DNA of 64,000 nucleotides from Rosa chinensis (taxonomy: Eukaryota; Streptophyta; Magnoliopsida; Rosales; Rosaceae), in assembly GCF_002994745.2 (NCBI RefSeq), contig NC_037090.1, forward strand, positions 4,151,501-4,215,500, written 5' to 3'. Positions 36,193 to 48,283 of the stretch are shown here, piece by piece; the stretch's first letter is position 1, and each line of letters opens with the position of its first letter. Under the pieces are notes generated by a model that was given only the letters and a program-made list of their open reading frames with translations, was not told the origin of the DNA and searched no databases. The position numbers and the translations under genes are program-made.

Positions 36193-36544
36193 GGAGCTAG
36201 AGTTGGCTCAACTTCTGGGCTAGGCTCCACGTCATTGATCACCCGGATGCTCACCATGGAGTTGTTGAACTTGGGAAGTGATCGACTACTCTTTCAGAAA
36301 CTGTTGGCTTGGCATGCATGGATTTTGTAAGTGAATGATGTATTGTGAGAAATCGACGTTGGAGATTGAATGGTCGGAATGGCTTATTGGTACGTGAATT
36401 GAAGGAGTACTTACCGGAAGGCCTAACTGGCCGTTGACAAGTCTCAAAGGGGTGATCGGAGGTCATGATTCTCAAAGAAATAGTTGTAAGCAAGCCATAT
36501 ATTGATTGAAGTTTGTTCCTTTTCTTGACGTCTCTGTACTTAAT
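36193..36544. other. DMP-array block fragment
   Basis: Matches 13070-13260, 21660-21880, 40740-40837 and 47834-48005 (shared GGAGATTGAATGGTC and GAAGGAGTAC phrases). No gene. Confidence 0.7.
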
Positions 36545-36553
36545 TAGAATAAA

Positions 36554-37185
36554 GGGAGAAATATCACTTTGGTCATCGAACTATGGCTCGCTCGACACTT
36601 TGGTCATCCAACTTTTAAAAACTTCATTTTGGTCATCGAACTATATCACCGTATATCACTTTGGTCATTCCGTCAGTTTTCTCCGTTTTCTCTGTTAACT
36701 CTAGGGGTATTTGGAGATGAAATGTTTTACCCGCCATTTTTATAACTTAATCTAATTTTCCCCGCCTAAGCATAAAACTCCATCCAATTTTGCCAACTTT
36801 TCCTTCCTTTTATTCATGCATTCATCATCAATAATCAAAGCATGCAACAAAGAAAAATAATCGAGTCAGAGAATGATTCAAAGTGAGGGAATATAATAGG
36901 AAGAAAAATATTGATTTAATAAATTGAGGAATTATAAAAGGAGGGAAAAGTTGGCAAAATTGGTTAAAGTTTTATGTTTAGGCGGGAAAAGTTGGATTAA
37001 GTTATAAAAATGGCGAGTAAACCTTTAAATCTCTAAAATACCCTTGGAGTTAACAGAGAAAACAGACAGAATGACCAAAGTGATATGTGATGATATAGTT
37101 CGATGACCAAAATGAAATTTTTAAAAGTTGGATGACCAAAGTGTCGAGCGAGCCATAGTTCGATGACCAAAGTGATATTTCTGCC
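36554..37185. mobile_element. Foldback MULE with exact 9-bp TSD
   Basis: 632 bp. The terminal inverted repeats are about 200 bp or more (GGGAGAAATATCACTTTGGT on the left, its near mirror on the right) and contain repeated TTTGGTCATC motifs. The 9-bp duplication TAGAATAAA occurs at 36545-36553 and 37186-37194. No coding sequence. Confidence 0.95.
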
Positions 37186-37194
37186 TAGAATAAA

Positions 37195-37566
37195 AATGGT
37201 CTTACAGTGAATCAATGAGCTTTAGAGGAGTCAATTCAAACTCATGTACGTACAAATAGTTTGGTTTCATGCAGATCTTTCTCTATGCATGACTTCTGTG
37301 CTCTCTTGCTTTTGATTAATTAATTACACAGTTGGTGTCGGAAATGTCGTCGGGTCGAAGTGCGTGCTTTTGACAATTCAAAGAATACACACAGGCCTAT
37401 TAGGGAAAGACAAAGCATACCCAAGCCATGCCATTTTTCTTCCCCTTTGATCACCTAGAAGTTGAAAGGTTTATTTGGCCTAAAGCAATACAAAACAATA
37501 AATACGATAAGATTATTTTGGAGGAAATTTGCGTTTTCAGATAGACTAGTGGAATGTTCATCATGA
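37195..37566. other. Upstream block of DMP unit D
   Basis: Shares the AAGCCATGCCATT and TTGGCCTAAA region with 18640-18720. No gene. Confidence 0.6.
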
Positions 37567-37690
37567 CCAATATAACAAAGACTTTGGAAGGTTCAAAGAC
37601 TAGTTGAAAGTTCAGAGACTAGTTGCAGCCAATATAACAAAGACTTTGGAAGGTTCAAAGACTAGTTGAAAGTTCAGAGACTAGTTGCAG
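37567..37690. repeat. Perfect tandem duplication, 62 bp x 2, upstream of DMP gene D
   Basis: CCAATATAACAAAGACTTTG begins at 37567 and again at 37629. The units are identical. Each contains internal AAAGACTAGTTG and AGAGACTAGTTG sub-repeats. Confidence 0.95.
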
Positions 37691-37898
37691 GAAAATTTCA
37701 ATACGTACGTTGGACCCAGCATAACCTACTACAGTCTCTATAGTCTCTCCTACCTAGATCTCTCATTTTCTATTCCTATCTTAATTTGCCCATAATTGAT
37801 CGAGCTCTATATACATTAATATGTAATTAATAAGCCGCCTAAGTGGAACCCTTAATTGTTTGAACTTTGGAGTCGTGATCCAATACATGAAAATCCCT

Positions 37899-37905
37899 AT
37901 ATAAA
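37899..37905 (+). promoter_or_regulatory. TATA box of DMP gene D
   Basis: TATATAA, 93 bp before the ATG and in the same conserved context (AAATCACAGAT, CATATATAG) as the copy at 19181. Confidence 0.7.
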
Positions 37906-37991
37906 TCACAGATTGCATATATAGTTTCAATTTCAGCACCCAACATACGTAGAACGCATTTCTTATCTCTCTAGCTAGCTTCTTCTTTACC

Positions 37992-38699
37992 ATGACTACC
38001 GTAACAAAAGACGAAGACTCAACACCTACTCAAAAGACCATAGCCAGTGCAGCCAATCTTGCTAACCTCCTACCTACCGGCACCGTCCTCGCATTCCAGA
38101 CCCTCATTCCTAGTTTCTCCAATAACGGAGCATGCCATCCCGCCAATATAGGCCTTTCAATATCCATCATTTTAATCTGTGCCCTTATCTGCTTCTTCTC
38201 CTCCTTTACTGATAGCTTCATAGACAGTACCGATGGAAAATTCTATTATGGTATCATCACTCGCGACGGCATGCACATCTTAAACCCTAGAGCCAAAGAG
38301 GTTACTGATGACGAAACAAAGCGCTTGAGAAAGTATAGAATAAAGCCTATAGATTATTTTCACGCTTTTTTGTCACTAATTGTGTTCTTGATATTTGCTC
38401 TTACCGACCTCAATGTGAAAAATTGTTTCTTTCCGGAAGCGGGAGATGATCTCAATCAAATCATTATCAATTTGCCTCTAGGAGCTGGGGTTTTCGTATC
38501 CTTCTTATTCACAATTTTTCCGACTACTCGAAGAGGGATAGGATACACGCAGCCCCGGGCAAATAAGGAAAAAAAAAGTGGGAACATGACCTCGACCACC
38601 ACGACCACGTCCAAAAGATCGGACTTGGAAATGGGGAGTGTGGTCGTAGGAGGAGCCGAGGCTGAGGCCAGGGCCTCCATTACAACCTCTACCCCGTAG
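37992..38699 (+). CDS. DMP family (DUF679) membrane protein, 235 aa, intact
   Basis: A single-exon ORF with the complete DUF679 domain. Four predicted membrane helices fall at about residues 24-41, 54-72, 123-140 and 157-178. Hallmarks include SAANLANLLPTGTVLAFQT, FTDSFIDSTDGKFYYGI, CFFPEAGDDLNQIIINLPLG and IFPTTRRGIGY. A Thr/Lys-rich hydrophilic tail (from about residue 186) includes STTTTTSKR and ends ITTSTP. Both termini are expected to face the cytosol, as in characterised DMPs. This is the best preserved member of the array and the natural reference for the others. Start choice: first ATG after a conserved TATA and a leader with CTCTCTAGCTAGC. Function within the family (endomembrane remodelling versus gamete membrane role) is not decidable from sequence. 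Confidence 0.95.
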   Translation: MTTVTKDEDSTPTQKTIASAANLANLLPTGTVLAFQTLIPSFSNNGACHPANIGLSISIILICALICFFSSFTDSFIDSTDGKFYYGIITRDGMHILNPRAKEVTDDETKRLRKYRIKPIDYFHAFLSLIVFLIFALTDLNVKNCFFPEAGDDLNQIIINLPLGAGVFVSFLFTIFPTTRRGIGYTQPRANKEKKSGNMTSTTTTTSKRSDLEMGSVVVGGAEAEARASITTSTP

Positions 38700-38961
38700 G
38701 GTTTTATACTTTATCATATATTATGTTTCATAGTTGAATTATGATACGATTTTTTTTCTTTTCACAAACGGATCATGTTCTGATTTTTTTGTGTGGTCGT
38801 TCTGTTCTGAATCCTAATTGAACTAGATATTTTATTTTCATTTTTGTTTTAGCAGAAATGTCTATATCTCAGTAGAGTTAGTTAAATTACATATAATGGT
38901 TCACCCATCAGGTGCACGGAAAAATGAGTTACTTATTATATTGTAAACAACTTATAATAAA
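38700..38961. other. 3' flank of DMP gene D
   Basis: Homologous to 19978-20260 and 12570-12860. No gene. Confidence 0.7.
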
Positions 38962-40497
38962 GGGGTCGTGACCACTTACCCAATTTTAGCTTAAAAATTG
39001 CCCACTTACTCCACTAAGAGTTTTTTAACCCCATTTACCCAATCAAACAATATTTGACAGTATTGCCCTCTTTCTCTCTCGACTCCCCTTCTCCCAGACT
39101 CTCTCTCTCTCTCTGAATTGTTCAACCACGGCTCTGAGATGTCCACCTCCGGCAGCCAGCCTCAGAAACTCCACCTCATACTCCTTCAGCGACCTCTTCT
39201 GCTCCAAATTACACACGGTGGCGATGAATCGACCACGGTGAACTCGCCGGGTGCCGAGACTCATACCAGCAGAACCAGGGGCTCGCGTCGCCGCGCAAGC
39301 TAGTGGTGGCGATCTTGACTCCGTCGGCAGCGGGGATGTCGAGGTAGGCAAAGTGGCAATCGGTGGCGGTGAGCTAGTGGACGACGTTATCGTTGCCGTG
39401 GAAGACGGGTTCTCGAGGGCGATGAGTTTGTGGAGATGAGACTGTGAGGTCTGGAACTCGGTTTGCTTGGTGGAGATGAAGAGTGCGGCGATCTGAATCT
39501 CATGGATCTGAGAAGGAAAGATTGAAGCTCGGTTTGCTTGCCCAATTTTGCTTGCTCGGTTTGCTCATGGATCTGAAGCTCGGTTTGCTTCACCGTAATC
39601 CTTCTTCTTTTTTTTTTTTTTTTTTTTTGCTCATGGATCTGAGAAGGAAAGATTAAAGCTCGGTTTGCTTGCCCCAATTTTGCTTGCTCGGTTTGCTCAT
39701 GGATCTGAAGCTCGGTTTGCTTCACCGTAATTTTTTTTTTTTGGTAAAATTGGGGCAGAATGCCCAGAAGGAAAGAAAACGTATAAAAGTGAGTATTGTG
39801 AGGCAATAATATGATTACTGGGGGCAGTAGACACATTATTGGCCCCCAGTAGACTTTGATACGAGGTACATGGATCACTATAGTGTGGTGTTTTGATAAG
39901 TTACATGTTGTTTTCTGTGTATTAAAGTCAAATTATCTGTGAATCCTACAAAAATGTGCATTTTTGGTGGTCTATTGGGAGGCAGTAGAAACATTAGACT
40001 TTGTATTTGGGGGCAATAATATGATTACTGGGGGGCAGTAATATGATTATAAATTGATCAATTGTTCCTGTAGTGTATTCATTTTGGTTTTGGGAGTTCA
40101 TACAATTCACTGGACGTCAATAATATGATTTTTGGGAGGCAATAATATGATTACTGGGGGGCAATAATAGCCGGATTCTGGAATCCGATCACCGGTCGTC
40201 AGAATCCGGTCACCGTTCGCCGGAGTCCAGTCACCGTTCGCCGGAGTCCGGTCACCGGTTGCCGGAGTCTGGTCGCCGGAGACTGCGCCGGCCACTAGTC
40301 ACCGTAGCACAGCAAGGTGGAAGGAGAGACAAGTGAGAAAGAAGGAGAGGGCAAAAAAGTCTCAAAAAAAGAAAAAGAATTAATTGGGTAAAGGGGAAAT
40401 AATCCCTTAGAGTGTTTTGGGTAAATGGGGTTAAAAAACAGTTGGTGGAGCAAGTGGGCAATTTTTAGCCTAAAATCGGGTAAATGATCATTTTCCC
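38962..40497. mobile_element. MULE with long inverted repeats and exact 9-bp TSD
   Basis: 1536 bp. The terminal repeats share GCCCACTTACTCCAC-like and TTTTTTAACCCCATTTACCC phrases over about 80-90 bp. The 9-bp duplication TATAATAAA lies at 38953-38961 and 40498-40506. The GC-rich interior (39100-39420) could be a captured gene piece, but I cannot identify it. It also has a roughly 120-bp internal duplication (39530-39735, CTCGGTTTGCTTG units around a T-run) and CACCGTTCGCCGGAGTC repeats at 40190-40280. Confidence 0.92.
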
Positions 40498-40837
40498 TAT
40501 AATAAAGTTTAAAATGAAAGTTCGTCAATTGATAATGTGTGTCAACGATGATGTAAATAGACGTTTTACTGCAACAATAAACTCGTAAATTCGTCTATTG
40601 ATTTTATCTCTCTTTTTGTTATACAATGAAGTAAATTGTCTTCTTACTACAAGATCAAAAGAAGCAATATAGCAACCCAAGAATTGGCTAGCTAGTGCAG
40701 GCAGGCCCTACCCATCACAGAACGTTCCCTGAACGCATACACATGGAGTTGTTGAACTTGGTAAGTTATCGAGTACTCTTTCAGAGTCTGATGGCTTGGC
40801 ATGACTTTTGCATGCTAGTGATTTGTGATGAGGAATG
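40498..40837. other. DMP unit D downstream block
   Basis: Homologous to 12890-13160 and 21520-21765. It ends where the LTR-like insertion begins and continues at 47834. Confidence 0.75.
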
Positions 40838-42668
40838 TGTGGATCCTAGAGGGAGCCTAGAGGGGGGTGAATAGGCTCACAACCAATTTTTTCGTTCAAA
40901 AACTTTCTCAGGGATTGCAACTGGGTGATCAATCCTGAGAGCTGATATTGAACCGAATGTATTGAACAATCAAACAAACCAACTAAAGCATTAAAGAACA
41001 TAGATTTTTGTTAACGTAGTAAACATCCTATCGAGGGAGAAACATCTGCGTGGCCTTTACTCTTGAAAGACCAAAACCAAATCACTAAAGAAAAACAAAT
41101 TACAAGTTTACAACACAGGGATTGAACTGGACGCGGCAATCCTTCCTAGACTGACTCACTAGGCTGTGGTAATAACTCCTTGCTAATTGTTTATACAAGT
41201 GATACACTTTGAAATCACTACTAGAATTCTGTTCATTTACATCAGTCCAGAACCGATGTAAAACTAAATTCTGACCGATCTCTTTGTGGCTGATGTAAAA
41301 GATATAGACATCAGTATAAGCAAGTTTTTAACCGATGTCCCAGACAATAACTAACATCGATTCTGAAACACAAATCGATGTATAATCGTTATAATCATCA
41401 TAATCTTATATGTTAACTATATTTAATTCTTCATATTTTCACATTTTATGCTTAATAAAGTATATCTCAAACAATACCTAAATGAACATTTAAATCGATT
41501 ACAATTTCAGAAATGATGTCTAATACTCTCGTAGACATCAGTCTCCAAAAACTTTTGTTTGTTCGTGTCCATTTTTACGTGCATCTTGCAGCCTTATTCT
41601 CCTGAGAATGATGTATGTGCCTTTAGGCAACATCGGTTAATCTATTAAGAATGATGTTTTATGTTACTAGGAAAATCGCTTTTTGTTGGTTGAAACGATG
41701 TCTAGTAGTTTTGTAGACATCATTTCTATTTTTCAAAATCGATGTCCTGTATTTCATGGCAAATCAGTTTACTTTATAATAGCTGATTTGTACGTTGATA
41801 GTAGATAACGGTTTGGTGTTTGGATATCGATGTGCATTGGTTTTGTGTACATCGATTTTGGGGTCACATTTCGATATGTTGATAATCATGAGACATTGAT
41901 TTTTATTTTGATACTGATTTCTAATGACAAGAAACTTTTTACTGAGATTATGAAGCTGCAAGTTTAAAGTTTTAGCTACTTGGTTGTGCACACACATCCA
42001 GAAAACAAATTAAGTTTTCATAAAATTGCTCATTTTCACAAAAACATCACAATTCTCACTTTTTGCAGAATTTTTATCGTCATGAGAAGATGAAATGAGA
42101 TGTTCACCCAGGCTTTCATTGTCTTCCCCACCTTGATGCAATTGGTCAGCAGCTAAGTATGTCTTCACTTCTACGAATGGATTTCCATTTGTGTGGAAAA
42201 CGCTGCATGTTGAAGTCCCTTCTGCCATCATGGTTAAAATCCCTGTCGTCCCGTCTTTCTTTGCCCTCTCTCCTCTCCTTTTCTTTTTCACCATGCCTCC
42301 TTTGCCCTTATATTTTTATGCACAACTAAGCTTTGAGTAACTGAAACGATGAATTTCAATGTTACTTACAAAGAAAAGATGAATTTTACATACAAAGCAG
42401 TCCATTTTAATCTTGCTGAGTGGACAAAACTAAATTTTAAACAAAAGAATCATAAAATATAAATCCTACAGCTTCTTATCAATTAGTTATGGCTTCTCTC
42501 TTTATTGCAAAAACAAGCAGTTTACCTGCTTTTCTTTTAAGAGAACATATCTTCCAATCCTGAGAAAAGAGAAGACGAAACAAAGTTACAACAAATCAAA
42601 GAAAAAAATCAGAGAGAGAGAGAGAGAGATACCACAAAGAATATCAAATACTCAGATGGAAGAGATAC

Positions 42669-42752
42669 CTTCTTGGATCTAATTCGGCTAATTGCTTTCT
42701 CAAGTTTGGTCCCCACGCCCTTGATCTCCTTGATAGACATATTGCTAAACCC
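42669..42752 (-). pseudogene. Captured K-box exon of a MADS gene (AGAMOUS/SEEDSTICK-like)
   Basis: The minus-strand translation reads SIKEIKGVGTKLEKAIS then RIRSKK, very close to the K-box of the AGL11/SEEDSTICK and AGAMOUS clade (pattern SVKELK..E.RLEKAISRIRSKK). It stops exactly where MADS genes have an intron: a GT donor (GTATCT) follows the last AAG codon at 42668. No MADS domain is found in the window. Possible neighbouring captured pieces (42010-42294, 42525-42560, 44768-45085, all minus) are not recognised. It is most simply a transduplicated gene fragment inside the CACTA element, without function of its own. Confidence 0.6.
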
Positions 42753-43134
42753 TCAGCCATATAACCCTTGGATATCAACAGTATGTCAATATATATCTAC
42801 CAAGGTGAAATTATTTTGTTATATATATATAGGGTTGACCTAGTCTCTTTGAGGTTACTTGTTACTGTTCTGCAAAGTGGTTATTTGGGCAAGCAGTTTG
42901 GCAGCTTCTTGCTGATAGTACTGAGATTTATGAACATACACAAACTAATAGGTTTAGAAGCATCTCACTGAGTGCCAAAATGAAGATTCATTCAATTTTG
43001 GCATACCAAAGAATGCACAACTTATATGTTCTGTATACCCTTCTTGTTTTCTCTTCTTGACAGCTCTTGCCTCCTGTAGTCGAATGAAGATACAAAATTA
43101 GAAACAAAATGACATGCAATTATAATCTATCTCA

Positions 43135-43200
43135 CTAGATAGATAGCCCGCGCTTTGCTGCGGGTATTTTTATTATCGATATGTGTTTTCAGTTTATCAG
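43135..43200 (-). mobile_element. Possible Helitron 3' end (minus strand)
   Basis: On the minus strand the hairpin CCCGCAGCAAAGCGCGGG is followed by 12 nt ending CTAG and then T, the form of a Helitron 3' terminus. The matching 5' end (on the plus strand a GA followed by T to the right) was not located, so extent is unknown. It lies inside the 5.7-kb CACTA. Confidence 0.4.
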
Positions 43201-46200
43201 AGTACATAAACAATAATTATCTTTTAGCTCAACCCTAAATAAAGCTAGATAGTCCATGCTTTCTTTCTGGATTTTCTGAGTTGAAAGAGCAAGTTTCAAT
43301 GCAAAACCAATGGCACTTCAACATCTTCTGCATGGTTGATGACTCCTATTGCTGAAAAAAAATTACAATGAAGAGTTACAAACTTTCCTTGATTATTAGT
43401 TGATTAACTGGTAAATAGAAGAAGAAAAAATATGCATGGAGAGATTACTGGAAACCAAGATTAAGAGGAGCATTACATAAACTGCAAAAAATAGACCAGA
43501 AGAACCAAGTAAGAGAACCAACAACACATCAGCTCATTTCAGATAAACCCTCTCCTCTCAGCAATTGAGATTCTTTTGTACCTAGTATTTGTGACTAAGG
43601 AAGAGCTGGAGAACCACTCAAAAGCCACAATTACAATGGATATTTAAATCCAATACACATTGGATACAATCTTAAGAATAAAAATAATGAAATTGCCAGA
43701 ACATGACTAAAAGAAAGCTTTTGATCTGTGAACGTACTACATAATGATGACAATTTTGCACAATCAAAAGAATGTATTTTGATAACATAGTTTTCCGAAA
43801 ATCTGAATGTGGTTATCTCTCTCCAGTCCAAAGTTAAAGCCACTGACCCTCTCTAAACCTCTCCCACTCTCTTCCCCTTCAGCTCAAGCAAACAGCTTAA
43901 AATGCTGCTCTGTTCATATAATTTATTTGCAAAGTTTTACTGGCCGCTTTTAAAGCATTAGGCAGTTGCAGAGGTCCATATTTTTCAGACATTTATTTGA
44001 GGGATTGATGCAAGCAAAACCAAAACCCCAAACAAATGTGTGCCATAACTTCCTCACATTCCTTCCTTTCATCCATACCACACTCCTCAAATTATTATAA
44101 ATGCATCTTTCCTCAGTCTATCTACCCATCTTTCTCTAATCATCATCAATCTGCTCCCCCGCTTGAAACGGAGTGCGAGTCTGATCTCTAGCTGGCTAGC
44201 TAGCTAGCTAGCAAGCCACTCAGCATATATATGACAATAATTCAAGTATGTTGTCTGACACAACACATTTTTTTCTTCTTTGAATTAAAAGGGAATACAT
44301 ATATATTCAAAGTGAAAGAAAAGCTATATATTTATTACTGGGCAGAAGGGATTCCAGGCATTAGATTATATATAAACATGCATAGTCAATCTGTGGGAGT
44401 GTGAAAGAAAAAAAAAACAAAATTAGGTTTATATATATTGAATTCAAATTTAGAATTCGTATGAATTCTACCTAGAACTCAAAATTACCGAACTTTCTTA
44501 GCAAATAGGCATATGGAAAGTGATGTAAAATTAGGGGAAGACAATGAAGATAATAAACAAAACAATTCACTTGAACATTCAAATTAAATTTGGTATATTT
44601 CAAGAGCAGAGAATGACTCACAGCTGATGCTTTAAGAGAACCCACAAATTGTCTCCTCTCTTTTCCTCAAGAGAAGTGGTACTGGTGATTCTAGGAACAA
44701 AAACAATTTCAATTTGTTCTATCCCATAATCAAAATAGCTGGAACAAACAGAAAAAGAAACATGAACTCAAACAACCAACCAAAACAAATTAATCTTGCA
44801 ACATGAAAGAAGATTGAATGAATTGAAATACCCGTTTAACATGAAAGGATTTATCACTTCATAAGAGGTTGACCCAATATGCATAACAGATTCATTGTCC
44901 AATCTATCACAATCTTCAAGCATTTCAATATATGTATTGCTCAAATTAGAAGCACTGCCATACTTTAGCTGCGATATATCCTGCATATTTTGAATGCATG
45001 CACTTTCAGCTTCCAAGTAAGGAGTTATATACGAGTTCTGCACAAGAGGTAGCAAAACATGCAATCTGCATATGAGACTCCACAAAGCTAATCTATTCTA
45101 GAAGGAGGAATATATCTCGAGCTATAAGCAACCTCATGAACATGTGCTGGCTTCATATATCTAACAACCTATTTTTTCTTTCTTTCTTAACTGTTATGAA
45201 ATAAAATTGATAACTTAAAATGGGGAACGACCTTTGATACTGGTGATTCAGAATTGACTTTAAATCATTGATTATTTTTCTTGATGTAGCATATCTAATC
45301 TCAGAAACTAGCCGAAGTTAACAATATACTGCATCATTCTCAATATACACCTATAACATCCTTCATGTCAAAAGTACAACTAATACCCTTGACTAAAAGC
45401 AAGATCACTCTATCATAAATAGACTTACTTGGGCATCACTTGTCAAAACAGAACATAAGAAACACTAATTAGTTAAAGACTATACAACAATCAAAGTCAA
45501 ACAAATACAGAAAATGAATCAAAAAGTTACTTAAAGAGCAGAGCGAAAAAATCTAACTTATAGTGTGCCTTCTCCACACATGTTGCCACAATTAGAAACA
45601 AAACTCCAGCCATACAATCAATAACAGTGCAAAACTCCAGCCTACTTCAGTTAAATGAAATGTTTATCATCTGCACTATTTTGCAATTCTTTTGTTCTGA
45701 ACCAATTTTGTTTTATTTAAACTACAGATTGACAGTAGCTACTACTTATATGTTGTTCACATATATATACACCAGCCTAACATCAGTTTCAGATAGCAAC
45801 ACTGTCGCCTGAAGGCATTTGCTCTCTCAGCTATGGCGGCCTGTTTCAACACACAAAATCAACAGCTTCAGCTACTATATTCTATGACAAATAAAGATGA
45901 AACCTTTTGTGGACAATAAATACAGATTCCCAGAAGGCCAAAATGGGTTGGAGTGGGGGTGAATTATACAATTAATCCACATCGTGAATCGAACTTTCCC
46001 ACATGTATAAAACTATCAAAATTATAACCATAAATCTAATGTTATATACAATGGTAGCAAGTCAAAGACATACTCACCTTAATAGATTGAACAGCCCGAA
46101 CATAATCTTTCGGGGGTTGACATCGATGGCCGGAGAAAGATTTGAGAGGTTTTTCTGTTGAATGATGCGGGAGAAACTCAAACTAAGAGAAGAGGAAGCG

Positions 46201-47833
46201 GTGGGTTCCAAGTCTTGGTGCAAACTAACCTGTACAGGTGAAACAGAACATCTAGTCTTGGTGCAAACAAAACTTCACCGTGGTCACTTACTTCTTTTCG
46301 CTTTTCATTTTACTTCTCTTCACTCTAGATCTGGGCATCAAATGGCATTTCGGTTGTGCCCATCTTCGATTTCGAGTTCGGTAGTCAGAAATTATAGTTG
46401 GAGAAACTGCAATCGGGGTCGAGGTCGAACCGATTCAACCTCTTTCAATCACAGATTATAGTTGTTATCAGAAGATGGGGTAGGAGGCGGAGAAAGCAGG
46501 AGGAAGTTGGGGTCAAGGTTGGAGGAGGTAGATGAAGGAGGCGAGGAGGTAGATTAAGGTAACAAGAGCGGCGAGTTCGAGTGAGGAGAGAGGTGCTCGA
46601 GTTTGGGAGGAGCTCGAGACTGAGCTTAGGGTTTCTGTTTCAGTTTTGGGGGCTCTATTTTTTTCTAAGTGTGAAAATTTTAAGTTTAGTCCCCGCGTCC
46701 TTGAATTCATTAAAACACTTAGCGCGTCCACAAAAATGAGGTTCCCGCAAATTTTCAAACAAAACTTTTAACATCGGTCATTTTAACAACCGATATTAAT
46801 GGTATACATTTAAATCGGTATTTTTCTAAAACGATGTTAACTTACTTTTTTACATCATGTGTAAGTTTGACCGATTTAAATGACGTGATGTAAATGAACA
46901 GATTTCTAGTAGTGAATCCCAACAATGAAACAAGCTATGAAGGCAGCAAGTCCTTCTTGGAGATTTCACCTTTGAAGTTTGCAATACCCAACTGAACTCA
47001 TGGGATGCAAGAGATGAATATGCATGAATGGTTTTGTGTTTTTCAAATTGTTTTCAACATGGAACAAGACATTTTTGAAAAGCAGAAAACCAAAGAGATA
47101 AACTCTTGATAAACAAAGGGACTGAAAAGCACAAGTGTTTTCAATATCCGAAATGGAACAGAGAACCCATATATATAGAGGAAGAAGAGAAGGGACAGTT
47201 CACTCAAAGAACCCTTAATCTCAATTGGAGTAGGTAAACCCATACCCATAATTTCAGATTGCCCGTGTAAACCCATGCTCCTAATTTCAATTGGGAAACC
47301 AATTCAAGAACCCAAAACACTCAAGCTCCATAATCAAAACTGACATAGGAAGGGAACCCATGAAAAACCATTGACTTTTTGAAAGAGATGCCATGTATGA
47401 GCTTACTTGAGCCATGATGAAGATTGGTCTTCTTTTGATCTTCAAGTTTGAAGCTTGATCTTGGACAAGATAGCAAGATGAGATGGGATTGGGAACCACA
47501 ACAACAAGGCAGCAACGCAGCAAACTGTGATGAGGTTATCAAGTTGTAATTGAACTAATTCTTCAAACTTGGCCTTGGCTTTCGACAGCAACACAACCAC
47601 ACAAAAGAGAAGAAGAACCAAGTTACAATTAAACTATTATGCCAAGATAGGGAAGCTGACAGCAAGGCAGCAAACTGATCTTCAAGTCTTCAAATGAGTT
47701 TTTGACAGCAAGACAACCACAACAATTGTATTTAAACAATTATGGGCTTGGGCTGCATATTTAGGCTTCTAACTCTCGGGTAGAAATGTTTTGTTAATGT
47801 GAGGAATGCCAAACATGATATACTAACAGAATG

Positions 47834-48283
47834 GGCGTTGGAGATTGAAAGGTCGGAATGGCTAAATATTGGCTTATTACTTGGTACGTGAAGGAGTACG
47901 TAGTACTTACTGGAGGGCCTGACTGAGTTTGGTAAGGTTTCAAATGGGATGAGATCATGATTCTGAAAGAAAGGCTGCAAGTCATATATTGATCAAAGTT
48001 TGTTCCTTTTATTGACATTATGAACTTTGAATGAGGCTTTGATCAAGTTTCTCATGGCATGGTGGAAAAATTAATTTGGCCATATAAATATAATTAATAG
48101 ATTAATTATTAATTAATAACGGCTCCTCGCCTCTACGTCAATTTTAAACTAGCAAATATCATTCTTATATACGTACCCAAGCTATATATCCACCCACGCC
48201 TTATCTATACGGAGTAAGGTTTGCCTCGTACCAGTACACAAATTCTTTTTATTCCCATACCATTACATCATCTTCGATCTCTA
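47834..48283. other. DMP-array block fragment and flank
   Basis: 47834-48010 continues the block interrupted at 40837 (GGCGTTGGAGATTGAAAGG). 48010-48283 is unclassified, with no gene. Confidence 0.65.

Larger units (their letters stand above)
41216..46914. mobile_element. CACTA element, non-autonomous, 5.7 kb
   Basis: The inverted ends start CACTACTAGAA and then TCTGTTCATTTACATC (about 28 bp with one difference). They are flanked by AAT (41213-41215 and 46915-46917), the 3-bp duplication expected for CACTA. Subterminal zones (41216-41900, 46690-46914) hold many direct and inverted ACATCGGTT/AACCGATGT motifs. No TNP2-type transposase is seen. The interior (41960-46500) has small intron-exon-like pieces, one resembling a MADS K-box, and no long ORF. 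Confidence 0.93.
40838..47828. mobile_element. LTR-like (solo-LTR?) insertion split by a CACTA element
   Basis: The insertion begins TGTGGATCCTAG, ends ATACTAACA (TG...CA) and is flanked by GAATG (40833-40837 and 47829-47833). Removing the nested CACTA leaves about 1.29 kb with no second LTR, primer-binding site or coding sequence, so a solo LTR is the simplest reading. The sister block at 21765 shows the unfilled site. The class is inferred from the TG...CA ends and the 5-bp duplication only. Confidence 0.6.

Noticed and set aside
39043..39439. Overlapping ORFs on both strands in a GC-rich stretch
   Set aside because: They lie inside a MULE and I recognise no family. They could be a captured exon but nothing supports a gene call.
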